NCBI RefSeq assembly: GCF_024363565.1
Contig: NZ_JAJEKE010000019.1
Span: 23,423-87,422 of the forward strand
DNA from: Lutispora saccharofermentans
GTDB taxonomy: Bacteria > Bacillota > Clostridia > Lutisporales > Lutisporaceae
DNA length: 64,000 bases
Reading direction: 5' to 3'
Of the stretch, positions 42,180 to 50,958 are shown in pieces (within the stretch, counting starts at the first letter, position 1; each line of letters starts with the position of its first letter). The notes under the pieces were generated by a model. It had not been told where the DNA came from, ran no database searches, and saw only the letters and a list, made by a program, of their open reading frames with translations. The translations under genes and the position numbers were made by a program.

Positions 42180-44540
42180 CTAACTCCAAAAGTCCTTTAA
42201 AATTTTGGGCAAACAGTTTTCATTGACTTTGGTGTGGGGAAACCATTCCCTGGGGAAAAGCTTCTGATAGTCCCAGCGTGAGAATCTTTCATCCAGCAGG
42301 AGTATGACTCCCCTGTCGGTTTCTGAACGGATCAATCTGCCTGCAGCCTGCATCACCTTGTTCATGCCCGGATACATGTAGGAATACTCGAAGCCCTTGT
42401 GATTCTTGTTATCGTAGTAGTCCTTTATGATATCCCTCTCAAGGCAGAGCTGAGGCAGTCCCACCCCTACAATAACAACTCCTATGAGCCTATCGTCTCT
42501 CAGGTCTATTCCCTCCGAATAAACTCCTCCCAATACGCAGAATCCTATATTATGAGCCTTGGGCTCAGGCTGGAAAAACTCCATGAAAAGTTCTTTTTCC
42601 TCTTCCGTCATGCCGGGAGATTGAATCTTGACATTGAATCCCGGATATCTGGCCATAAACTCCTCATAAACATTCTCCATATACTTATAGGAAGGAAAGA
42701 ATACCATATAGTTGCCTGTTTTGCTTTCTACGGTACTGTACAAATAGTCCGCTATTCTGCTGTAGCTTGTATCCCTTTTTGTATAGCGGGTTGCTACATT
42801 GTCCCCTATTAAAAGGCATCTGTTCCTTATATCAAAGGGAGAGTGGAGATATATGGCTTTGCTGTTTTCTCCGCCGCCCAATATTTCCAGAAAATAATCC
42901 ATGGGCAGAAGGGTCGCGGAAAAGAAAACTGCAGCTCGGCCTTTTTTCAGGACCTGGCTTATGAGCAGGGAAGGGTCATGGCAAAAAAGCTTCAGCCTCA
43001 CATCACTGCTGAACCTTTCAATATAAGTTACATAATGCTCATCATAGTTTTCGGATATCTTCAGAAGATTCAGCACGCCAAAATACAAGGACATGAACTC
43101 CTCGTCCTTATGGCTGTCTTCGTTCATAGCCAGGTATTTGTCGGCCTTTATGACAAAGGAGTTCAGCAGATGGTACAGGTCCTTGTCCTCTTCCCGGCTT
43201 ACAAAGTGATTTTCATTCTCAAGCTTCTTTTTAAATTCGATGAAATATTTATTTATGCTGCCGCATGCGGTATGCAGCTCTTTGTTTTTGTCCTTCATCT
43301 GCTTTTTAAGCTCAAGGAAATCTTTTTTGTGCAGCTCCGCAGAATACATCTCCCTTGCTCTGTCCACCAGATTATGGGCCTCATCTATGAGAAAGGTGAA
43401 ATCGGACTTCTTATCCATGAAGAATCTCTTCAAGCTTGCGCTGGGGTCGAAGAGATAGTTATAATCACATATCACGCAATCCGCCCAAATGGCCAAGTCC
43501 AGGGAATATTCAAAAGGGCAGACCCTATGCTTTTCTGCGTAAAGGAGCAGCTTTTCCCGATCCATCTGGGTTTCATTGCACAGCATATCCATTAAGGCTT
43601 CGTTTATCCTGTCAAAATGGCCTTTAGCATACTCGCAATATCTCGGATTGCACTCCCTTTCCTCCTTGAAGCAGATCTTATCCTTCGCCGTTATGGTGAT
43701 GGAGATAAATTGCAGGCCTTTATCCCTCATGCGCTGAAAGGCTTCCTCTGCTACTTTTTGGGTGGTGGTCTTTGCGGTGAGATAAAATATCTTGGAGGTT
43801 TTGCCTTCGCCCATGGCCTTCACTGCAGGGAAAACGGAGGATATCGTCTTGCCTATCCCTGTCGGCGCCTGGGCAAAAAGTATATTTTCATCCCTTATGG
43901 CCCTATACACGGATGCGGCCATCTCCCTCTGGCCTTTCCTGTACTGGGGAAAGGGAAAGGACAGGCTTTTGATGGATTCATCCCGGCGGGATATCCATGA
44001 GCTGCTGTAATCGGCCCAAACGCAATATTTCTTGACCAGATCATCGAAGAAATCTTCAAGCTCTGCTATATCAAAGCTCCTTCTCAACTTCTTGGTCTCA
44101 TCCGTGTCCAGTTGTATGTATGTCAATTGTATGGTGAGGCTCTCTAAGCCGTTTTCCTCACCGTATATATACCCATAGCACATGGCTTGAGCCCAGTGCC
44201 TGAAGTCATAATCCTCATTCACCAGCTCAAGGGGCAAGGTCACAGACTTTATTTCATCGATTATTACCTCATCATCTTCAATGAGGATGCCGTCAGCCCT
44301 GCCTTCTATGACCAGGCTGTAAGCATCAAACTCTATGGTTTTCTTCAGCGGCACTTCCGCCCTATAATCATCACCGTAGGACTTCTGCAGCCTTCTGTGG
44401 GCTTTGCTTCCCTCCAAGGCTCTATCCATGCTTACAAATCCAGACTCTATATCCCCTGAGCGGAGCACAAACTCTACCAGATTGCGGACAGACAATCTCA
44501 GAAGCATTCGGGACAGTTCTTTTTGCTTCTCGTCTTTCAT
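42180..44540 (-). CDS. PD-(D/E)XK nuclease-XPD/DinG-type helicase fusion
   Basis: A 786-residue protein. Residues 1-190 resemble a RecB/Cas4-type nuclease: GRADGILIEDDEVIIDEIKS holds the aspartate and the E-x-K of the active site. Then a Rad3/DinG superfamily 2 helicase: AQAPTGIGKTIS (Walker A), four cysteines in the CFKEERECNPRYCEYA region and VCPFEYS (iron-sulfur cluster), LIDEAHNLVDRA (DEAH box), then GRLIRSETDRG (motif VI). The ATG at 44540 follows AGGAACTGATGAT. DNA repair or processing of flap or replication intermediates is the likely role. It ends 5 bases after the convergent DUF438 gene. Confidence 0.85.
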   Translation of the reverse strand: MKDEKQKELSRMLLRLSVRNLVEFVLRSGDIESGFVSMDRALEGSKAHRRLQKSYGDDYRAEVPLKKTIEFDAYSLVIEGRADGILIEDDEVIIDEIKSVTLPLELVNEDYDFRHWAQAMCYGYIYGEENGLESLTIQLTYIQLDTDETKKLRRSFDIAELEDFFDDLVKKYCVWADYSSSWISRRDESIKSLSFPFPQYRKGQREMAASVYRAIRDENILFAQAPTGIGKTISSVFPAVKAMGEGKTSKIFYLTAKTTTQKVAEEAFQRMRDKGLQFISITITAKDKICFKEERECNPRYCEYAKGHFDRINEALMDMLCNETQMDREKLLLYAEKHRVCPFEYSLDLAIWADCVICDYNYLFDPSASLKRFFMDKKSDFTFLIDEAHNLVDRAREMYSAELHKKDFLELKKQMKDKNKELHTACGSINKYFIEFKKKLENENHFVSREEDKDLYHLLNSFVIKADKYLAMNEDSHKDEEFMSLYFGVLNLLKISENYDEHYVTYIERFSSDVRLKLFCHDPSLLISQVLKKGRAAVFFSATLLPMDYFLEILGGGENSKAIYLHSPFDIRNRCLLIGDNVATRYTKRDTSYSRIADYLYSTVESKTGNYMVFFPSYKYMENVYEEFMARYPGFNVKIQSPGMTEEEKELFMEFFQPEPKAHNIGFCVLGGVYSEGIDLRDDRLIGVVIVGVGLPQLCLERDIIKDYYDNKNHKGFEYSYMYPGMNKVMQAAGRLIRSETDRGVILLLDERFSRWDYQKLFPREWFPHTKVNENCLPKILKDFWS

Positions 44541-44893
44541 ATCATCAGTTCCTATCATAGAATCATATTTTATTTACTATATCATTTTAATACACTTCAA
44601 TCTATTTGCAAAGTTTATCACTGAACTAACCCGCTCTATACCCACAGGGCACAGGCGACCCCCGCCTCTATAGGCGGCGGGTGCCAAGAGCAGCTAAGTC
44701 CAGTGCCCCAGGGCAGCCTCTCTTGCCCCTGTTGGGCAATTCACCTTCTATGGACTCGACTAACATTCAGTGGGGGCTCCCATCCCCCTCTGAATGAAGT
44801 CTCGTTCAAAAAGGCACGTGCACCGGAAGCATAAACTCTCTATGGATTGAAGCTCCTGCTATGTGATAATATATACAATAGGATGTGATATTA
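44541..44893. other. Intergenic region with repeat
   Basis: A 353-base gap between divergent genes, filled mainly by the family A copy at 44614-44809. To its right a TGATAAT-containing stretch near 44866 could be the -10 of the ABC-F gene. Nothing else was recognised. Confidence 0.5.
44614..44809 (-). repeat. Repeat family A, minus-strand copy with one insert
   Basis: Read on the minus strand it runs from TTGAACGAGACTTCATTCAG to GTTAGTTCAGTGATAAA. It carries the first nested insert (AAGGTGAATTGCC, then GGGGCAAGAGA) but not the second. Confidence 0.8.
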
Positions 44894-46783
44894 ATGAATA
44901 TATTGAATGCAGAAAATATAAGCAAGAGCTACAGTGAAAAAATATTGCTGAAAAATATAAGCCTTGGAATAAGCGACGGCGATAAGATAGGAGTTATCGG
45001 CATAAACGGTACAGGCAAGAGCACTTTTTTAAAAATAATAGCAGGTCATGAAGTGCCTGATGAGGGAAGGATCACTAAGGGCAGCTCAGTTATTGTTGAA
45101 TATCTCCCCCAAAGCCCGGACTTTCATCCCGATGACACTGTGCTGGAGCAGGTATTCAGAGGCGATACCCCTGTGATGAAGCTGATAAGGGCATATGAAA
45201 AAGCTCTCGAAGCCGGAGCGGGAGGCGATATCATAAGGCTCACCCATGAGATGGACGTTCTGGACGCCTGGAATGTGGAAAGTGAAGCGAAAGCCATACT
45301 GACCAAAATGGGCATATTTGATTTTAATGCAAAGATAAGCACTTTATCCGGCGGGCAGAAAAAGCGCATAGCTCTAGCCGCCGCTCTCATAAACCCCTCG
45401 GACCTTTTGATACTCGACGAGCCTACCAACCATCTGGATAATGACATAATAGATTATTTGGAAGCTTATCTCAACAAGAGAAAAGGTGCACTGCTCATGG
45501 TAACCCATGACAGATACTTTTTGGAGAGAGTTACGAATAAAACGATAGAGCTGGATAGAGGCAGACTCTATGAATACGACGGAAACTATGATGGCTTCTT
45601 GGAGAAAAAGCTCCTTCGGGAAGAGATGGAAAGGGCCAGCGAGGAAAAAAGGCAAAATCTGCTGAGAAAAGAGCTGGCCTGGATTAAAAGGGGAGCCAAG
45701 GCAAGAAGTACAAAGCAGAAAGCGAGAATACAACGCTTTGAAGAGCTGAGAGACAGAGATCCTGATTTTATAGAAGATAAGCTTGAGATATCCGTGGGAG
45801 GAAGCAGGCTTGGAAGGAAGATAATTGAAATCCATGACGTATCCAAAGCTTACGGTGATAAGAAGCTTATAGAGGATTTCAGCTATATACTTCTCAGGGA
45901 TGACCGCATAGGCATAATAGGGCCTAACGGCATAGGCAAATCAACCCTTTTGAATATCATAGCCGGCAAGATTGCGCCGGACAGAGGACATGTAGATATA
46001 GGAGAGACAGTCCGTATAGGAATGTTCACCCAGGAGACCTGTCATATGGATGATGATATGAGAGCCATAGAGTATGTGCGGGAAGGTGCCGAATACATTG
46101 CCAATGCAGAAGGATACAAGCTCAGTGCTTCCCAGATGATGGAGACTTTTTTGTTCAATTCGACGATGCAGTGGACACCCATAGGAAAGCTTTCCGGAGG
46201 GGAGAGAAGGCGGCTTCATCTTCTGAGGGTGCTGATTGAGGCACCAAATGTACTGCTTCTGGACGAACCGACCAATGATCTGGATATTGAAACCTTGACC
46301 ATATTGGAGGATTATCTCGAAAGCTTCCCGGGAGCAGTGATTGCCGTATCCCATGACAGATATTTTCTGGATAAGGCGGCGGAAAAGATTTTCTGCTTTG
46401 AAGGGAATGGCAGCATAGCCCGGTATACGGGGAACTATTCCGATTTCAAAGAAAAATCAGATGAGAATACAGCCGATAAGGAAGACCATAAGGATACAAG
46501 GGAAAAAAGGGCTGAGGCCAGGGAAAAGCCGAAAGCTTTGAAATTCACCTATAAGGAACAAAAGGAATATGAACAAATAGATGAAGTTATTGCTTCAATA
46601 GAAGAGAATATCCGGGAGCTTGAAGAGAAGATAAACGAAGCGGCTTCAGATTATGAGCTTCTGCAGGAGCTGCTGCTTGAAAAGGATGAGCAGGAAAAGC
46701 TGCTGGAGGAAAAGATGGAGAGATGGGTTTATCTCAATGAACTGGCAGAAAAAATACAAGAGGGCAAAACGCCGGAGGCTTAA
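44894..46783 (+). CDS. ABC-F family ATPase
   Basis: A 629-residue soluble ABC-F protein with two ATPase domains and no membrane part. Domain 1: GINGTGKST, LSGGQKKRIALAAAL, LLILDEPTNHLD. Domain 2: GPNGIGKST, LSGGERRRLHLLRVL, VLLLDEPTNDLD. The charged inter-domain linker (residues 235-300) and a C-terminal coiled coil after 545 fit Uup/EttA-type translation factors; some ABC-F proteins protect ribosomes from antibiotics. Subfamily not resolved. The ATG at 44894 follows AGGATGTGAT. Confidence 0.9.
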   Translation: MNILNAENISKSYSEKILLKNISLGISDGDKIGVIGINGTGKSTFLKIIAGHEVPDEGRITKGSSVIVEYLPQSPDFHPDDTVLEQVFRGDTPVMKLIRAYEKALEAGAGGDIIRLTHEMDVLDAWNVESEAKAILTKMGIFDFNAKISTLSGGQKKRIALAAALINPSDLLILDEPTNHLDNDIIDYLEAYLNKRKGALLMVTHDRYFLERVTNKTIELDRGRLYEYDGNYDGFLEKKLLREEMERASEEKRQNLLRKELAWIKRGAKARSTKQKARIQRFEELRDRDPDFIEDKLEISVGGSRLGRKIIEIHDVSKAYGDKKLIEDFSYILLRDDRIGIIGPNGIGKSTLLNIIAGKIAPDRGHVDIGETVRIGMFTQETCHMDDDMRAIEYVREGAEYIANAEGYKLSASQMMETFLFNSTMQWTPIGKLSGGERRRLHLLRVLIEAPNVLLLDEPTNDLDIETLTILEDYLESFPGAVIAVSHDRYFLDKAAEKIFCFEGNGSIARYTGNYSDFKEKSDENTADKEDHKDTREKRAEAREKPKALKFTYKEQKEYEQIDEVIASIEENIRELEEKINEAASDYELLQELLLEKDEQEKLLEEKMERWVYLNELAEKIQEGKTPEA

Positions 46784-46826
46784 ACAGGATTCGTTAAATC
46801 AATGATGGATGGAGGTGTTTATTATT

Positions 46827-48239
46827 GTGGAGAAAAAGCAGCTGGAAGAACTCCTAAAGGAACTGGAGCATCATAAAGAAATATATGAAGAGATGAATTT
46901 GATCCTTGATACCACCTTTGATTTTATAAGCATTGCTGATGGAGAAGGTATGTTTTTAAGGCTTAGCAAGGGTTCGGAAGAGATTTTCAGTGTTTCGGAA
47001 GATGAGATCATAGGCTCAAGTTGTTACGATGTAGAGAGAATGGGAATTGTGGACAATTCAGTGACTCGAGTAGTTTTGGAAACCGGCAAAAAGATATCAT
47101 CGGTACAGATCACCCAGGGCGGAAAACGGTTTATGGTCATTGGTATCCCGATGTTTGACGATAAGGGAAGGTTAAAACGCATAATAAACATATCCAGAGA
47201 TATAACCGAAATTGAAAAGCTGAATAACAGGCTTAAGGAAACAGAAGAGCTTCTCGACTGGTATCGTTATGAAATGCTGAAAAAGCAGGAATGTGAAGAA
47301 ACCTTTATATATAATGAAGCATCTTCTATGAAGAAGATTTTCAACCTGGTGAATCAGGTATCCAGAGTAGATGCTACAGTTTTGCTTCAGGGGGAAACAG
47401 GGGTGGGGAAAAATCTCATCGCCAAAACAATCCATAAGCTCAGTTCAAGGCGAGAAAATCCTTTTGTACAGATAAACTGCGGTGCCATCCCGGAAAACCT
47501 GCTGGAATCTGAGCTGTTCGGATATGTGGAAGGAGCCTTTACCGGTGCTGCAAAAGGCGGCAAAAAGGGCTTCTTTGAGATAGCTAATAATGGAACGATC
47601 TTTTTAGATGAGATTGCCGAGATTCCTTTGTACCTTCAGGTAAAGCTGCTTCATGCATTAGAGCATCATGAGATATATAAGGTGGGAAGCTCAAGCCCCA
47701 CAAAATTCAATGTGCGCATATTGACAGCGACCAATAAGGATCTGAAAGCTATGGTGAAGGACGGAGGCTTTAGAGAAGACTTATACTACAGGCTTAATGT
47801 CCTTCCCATATTCATACCTCCCTTAAGGGAAAGAATGGATGATATCCCTCTGCTCACTCATCATTTCTTGAGCAAATACAATAATAAATACTGCATGGAC
47901 AAGCAATTGACTATGGAAGCCCACAAGGCTCTGGCACAATATAAGTGGCCCGGCAATATAAGGGAGCTTGAGAATGTCATAGAGAGGCTTATCATAACCT
48001 GCGGCCAGGATATGATAGATGCAAGCCATGTGTATAATACGGTTTATGGCTCTAATGAAAGGGCAACAATAGAAATAAACGGGATAATACCTCTTAAGCA
48101 GGCGGTAGAAAAAGTAGAAAAGGAGCTTTTGTTTAAGGCTATGGAAGAATTCAAGACAACGAGAGAGGTCGCCAAGGTTCTGGAAATAGATCAATCTACT
48201 GTGGTAAAAAAATTAAATAAATACAAAAATATTAAATGA
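46827..48239 (+). CDS. Sigma-54-dependent regulator, PAS-AAA-HTH
   Basis: A 470-residue enhancer-binding protein. A PAS domain (about residues 20-135) ends INISRDITEIEKLNN. The AAA+ domain has Walker A GETGVGKN (about 188-195), the sigma-54-contact loop EGAFTGAAKGG, NNGTIFLDEIAEIP (Walker B) and FREDLYYRLNVLPI. The C-terminal helix-turn-helix is TTREVAKVLEIDQSTVVKKL. There is no receiver domain, so it responds to a small molecule or redox signal through PAS. The GTG at 46827 follows GGAGGTG. A sigma-54 promoter and a permease/peptidase operon lie just downstream. Confidence 0.92.
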   Translation: MEKKQLEELLKELEHHKEIYEEMNLILDTTFDFISIADGEGMFLRLSKGSEEIFSVSEDEIIGSSCYDVERMGIVDNSVTRVVLETGKKISSVQITQGGKRFMVIGIPMFDDKGRLKRIINISRDITEIEKLNNRLKETEELLDWYRYEMLKKQECEETFIYNEASSMKKIFNLVNQVSRVDATVLLQGETGVGKNLIAKTIHKLSSRRENPFVQINCGAIPENLLESELFGYVEGAFTGAAKGGKKGFFEIANNGTIFLDEIAEIPLYLQVKLLHALEHHEIYKVGSSSPTKFNVRILTATNKDLKAMVKDGGFREDLYYRLNVLPIFIPPLRERMDDIPLLTHHFLSKYNNKYCMDKQLTMEAHKALAQYKWPGNIRELENVIERLIITCGQDMIDASHVYNTVYGSNERATIEINGIIPLKQAVEKVEKELLFKAMEEFKTTREVAKVLEIDQSTVVKKLNKYKNIK

Positions 48240-48257
48240 TGACGAGAGGAATCTTTT

Positions 48258-48290
48258 GTGATGAATAAATTCATCACTTTTATTTTTTTT
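48258..48290 (+). terminator. Intrinsic terminator of sigma-54 regulator gene
   Basis: GTGATGAA and TTCATCAC form a perfect stem with a 4-base loop, followed by TTTTATTTTTTTT. Confidence 0.9.
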
Positions 48291-48317
48291 GGAGTTTTTT
48301 CACTATAAAAATAAAAT

Positions 48318-48335
48318 AGGCTTCGCGAGAGGCTT
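48318..48335 (+). promoter_or_regulatory. Candidate upstream activator site
   Basis: Two AGGCTT copies 12 bases apart surround CGCGAG, about 45-60 bases upstream of the -24 element. It is the only distinctive sequence between the terminator and the promoter, so a plausible enhancer for the regulator encoded upstream. Confidence 0.3.
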
Positions 48336-48376
48336 GAAAATAAACAATTTATAAAAACTTTTTTAAATTTAGAAAA

Positions 48377-48393
48377 TTGGCACAAACATTGCA
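48377..48393 (+). promoter_or_regulatory. Sigma-54 (-24/-12) promoter
   Basis: TTGGCAC (48377-48383), 5 bases, TTGCA (48389-48393). The GG and GC dinucleotides are exactly 10 bases apart. This is a consensus sigma-54 promoter, 100 bases before the permease gene. Confidence 0.93.
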
Positions 48394-48493
48394 CATAAAA
48401 AGAATATTAGAAACAATGCATAGGCTAAATAAGAAGGAGATGATTTTATACAGAATAGACATTAGCCTGTGGAAAAGTAAAAGGAGGCTTATT

Positions 48494-49678
48494 ATGAGTA
48501 TTATTATGGCTTTTTGTGTCGTACTGGTGGTTTTGGCAATAGGAGATGTGATATCAGCTAAAACTAAAGCATTTATACCTTCTGTGTTTGTATCTGCAAT
48601 ATTGTTTTTAATAGGATTTTGGACTTTTCTTCCTCAAGATTTGATCGATATTTCCAGTTTGGGAATGCCTTTTGCTCTATTAGCTATGTACCTGCTCATA
48701 ACTCACATGGGAACCATGATGAGTGTGAGCGAATTGATAAGTCAATGGAAGACTATTACGATTGCCTTTATGGGTTTAGTGGGAATGTGCGCAGGCACAA
48801 TGACCATAGGAACTTTGCTGTTTGGCTGGGATGCTGTGGTAGCAGGCACTCCCCCTTTAACCGGCGGTATAGTGGCAGCCATAATGATGTCGGATGCTTT
48901 CGCGGCAAAAGGGATGCAGGATTTGGCAGTGCTGGCAATAGTGATGTATGTCATGCAGGGCTTTGCCGGTTATCCGCTGACGGCTTTGTGCTTAAAGAAG
49001 GAAGGAAAACGTTTGCTGTCGCTTTATAGAAGCGGTGAAATGGTTGCAGCAAAACCTAAGGACTTCAATGTTGATACACCTAAGAAGTCCAAATATAGTA
49101 TATTCCCTCCCTTGCCGGAAAAGTACCGGACAACTTACATGTATTTAGCAAAGCTCGGATTAGTTGCATGGGCCGCTGTCAGCTTTGCTGCGGCAACAAA
49201 TGAAGTGGTATCAAGATATGTGGTATGTTTGATCTTTGGCGTCATTGCTTCTGAGATCGGTTTTTTGGAAAGAAAGCCTTTGAATGAATCAAATTCCTTC
49301 GGCTGGCTTATGACTTCGCTTATGGCATATGTATTTGCTCAACTGGCCAAGGCTACACCGGCCATGTTAGTGGAGATTTTTATTCCATTGTTAGGCATCA
49401 TCATTATCGGAGTTGCAGGCATGGCCTTGTTCTCCACTGTTATAGGCAAAAAATTAGGCTATTCTAAAGAAATGGCTTTTTCAGTAGCCTTGACAGCCCT
49501 CTACGGATTTCCTCCCAACTATATACTTACGGATGAAGCATCAAAGGCTTTGGCGGAAACTCCGGAAGAAAAGGAATTTTTAATAGATCAGATGCTTCCC
49601 AAGATGCTGGTAGGCGGATTTACAACAGTAACAATTGCATCCGTCATTATAGCCGGTGTTTTTATCAAGTTCTTATGA
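48494..49678 (+). CDS. Permease of sigma-54 peptidase operon
   Basis: A 394-residue membrane protein with about ten to eleven helices. A glycine-rich re-entrant-like stretch, GTPPLTGGIVAAIMMSDAFA, is followed by GMQDLAVLAIVMYVMQGFAG. This arrangement resembles Na+-coupled carboxylate or glutamate carriers, but I do not recognise the exact family. The start follows AAAAGGAGGCTTATT. It is the first gene behind the sigma-54 promoter and is followed by two M20 hydrolases, so it probably takes up an N-substituted amino acid or small peptide-like compound. Confidence 0.75.
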   Translation: MSIIMAFCVVLVVLAIGDVISAKTKAFIPSVFVSAILFLIGFWTFLPQDLIDISSLGMPFALLAMYLLITHMGTMMSVSELISQWKTITIAFMGLVGMCAGTMTIGTLLFGWDAVVAGTPPLTGGIVAAIMMSDAFAAKGMQDLAVLAIVMYVMQGFAGYPLTALCLKKEGKRLLSLYRSGEMVAAKPKDFNVDTPKKSKYSIFPPLPEKYRTTYMYLAKLGLVAWAAVSFAAATNEVVSRYVVCLIFGVIASEIGFLERKPLNESNSFGWLMTSLMAYVFAQLAKATPAMLVEIFIPLLGIIIIGVAGMALFSTVIGKKLGYSKEMAFSVALTALYGFPPNYILTDEASKALAETPEEKEFLIDQMLPKMLVGGFTTVTIASVIIAGVFIKFL

Positions 49679-49719
49679 TAGACCTGTTGAAAATTACGTT
49701 TGATTATTAGGAGAAATAT

Positions 49720-50958
49720 ATGAAGACAAATTTGATTAGAATAGCACAAGATATTGAAGCTTTATCCCGTTATAATGCGACACCGGGAGAAGGCTTGACC
49801 CGTTTTTCTTTCACGAAGGAAGACAGGGGAGCGAGAGAATATATAAAAAAAGAGATGGAGAAAGCCGGGCTTAGGGTATATGAAGACGGAGCAGGCACGA
49901 TAATAGGCCGGCTGGAAGGCAAAGACCAGGATGCTCCTGTGATCATGCTGGGCTCTCATTTTGATTCCGTGAAAAACGGTGGAAATTTCGATGGCAATGC
50001 AGGAGTTGTAACAGCTCTTGAGATTTCAAGGGTCCTTAAAGAGAACAAAATAGAATTGAATCATCCTGTTGAGTTTATTGCAATCGTTGAAGAAGAAGGC
50101 GGCCGTTTTGGCAGCGGCTTATTTGGAAGCAGGGCAATGGCGGGAAAGATTACAAGGGAGCAGCTGGAGCTGTTAAAAGATGAGGACGGAATAACTATTG
50201 CAAAGGCCATGGCCGATTTTGGCCTGGATCCGGATAATATTTTACAATCTGCCAGAAAGCCTGAGGATATAAAAGCTTTTTTGGAGCTGCATATTGAGCA
50301 GGGGCCTATATTGGAGCATGAGGGGAAAAACATAGGAGTCGTTCAATATATAGTGGGCATAAACCAGGTGGAAGTGGTCATAGAGGGACGTGCCGATCAT
50401 GCAGGAACTACTCCCATGGATATGAGAAAGGATGCATTGGATGCAGCAGCAGGCGTCATATACAGCATCAGCAGTTTTGCCGGATCATTGAAGGATTGCA
50501 CGGTAGCGACTGTCGGAACCATTACGGCGCTTCCGGGGGCTGCCAATATAGTGCCGGGGAAAGTAATATTCACTATAGATGTGAGATCAAAGGATGAACA
50601 ATCCATATGCAAGGTAATAGACTTTGTAAAAAGCAGGCTGGAGGGTGCAAAGAGAGAAAAGGAAGTAATTTATACCATTGAAAGCAAGCTTGAAGTACCC
50701 CCGGTAGAGATGGATGAAGAAATAATCGAGCTTCATTATAAAAACTGTGAAGCCCTGGGCTTTTCCTGGATGAATATGCTCAGCGGAGCGGGCCATGATG
50801 CCATGGTGATGTCAGAGCTCACCAAGGTGGGCCTGATATTCGTACCCAGCAAGAACGGCAGGAGCCATTGCCCCGAGGAATGGACCGATTATGAGGATCT
50901 GCAAAGAGGTATTGAGTTAATGTACCATACACTATTGGATTTGGGAAAGGAGATATAA
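49720..50958 (+). CDS. M20 Zn-hydrolase (N-carbamoylase/allantoate type)
   Basis: A 412-residue hydantoinase/carbamoylase-type M20 enzyme; relatives hydrolyse N-carbamoyl-L-amino acids, allantoate or ureidoglycine. The metal site is visible in MLGSHFDSVKNGGNFDGNAG, EEEGGRFGSGLFGSRAM and LHIEQGPILE, with a further ligand in RSHCPEEW. The dimerisation domain contains GRADHAGTTPM, and SGAGHDAMVM follows. It lies 41 bases after the permease and abuts the next gene (TAAATG), so it belongs to the sigma-54 operon. Substrate uncertain. Confidence 0.9.
   Translation: MKTNLIRIAQDIEALSRYNATPGEGLTRFSFTKEDRGAREYIKKEMEKAGLRVYEDGAGTIIGRLEGKDQDAPVIMLGSHFDSVKNGGNFDGNAGVVTALEISRVLKENKIELNHPVEFIAIVEEEGGRFGSGLFGSRAMAGKITREQLELLKDEDGITIAKAMADFGLDPDNILQSARKPEDIKAFLELHIEQGPILEHEGKNIGVVQYIVGINQVEVVIEGRADHAGTTPMDMRKDALDAAAGVIYSISSFAGSLKDCTVATVGTITALPGAANIVPGKVIFTIDVRSKDEQSICKVIDFVKSRLEGAKREKEVIYTIESKLEVPPVEMDEEIIELHYKNCEALGFSWMNMLSGAGHDAMVMSELTKVGLIFVPSKNGRSHCPEEWTDYEDLQRGIELMYHTLLDLGKEI

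Noticed and set aside
42399..43595. Long plus-strand frames opposite the helicase gene
   Set aside because: They are antisense shadows of a strongly conserved minus-strand gene.
42180..46783. Nuclease-helicase plus ABC-F gene as a defence island
   Set aside because: The genes are divergent, separated by a repeat, and surrounded by housekeeping genes; no toxin, methylase or other defence gene is near.
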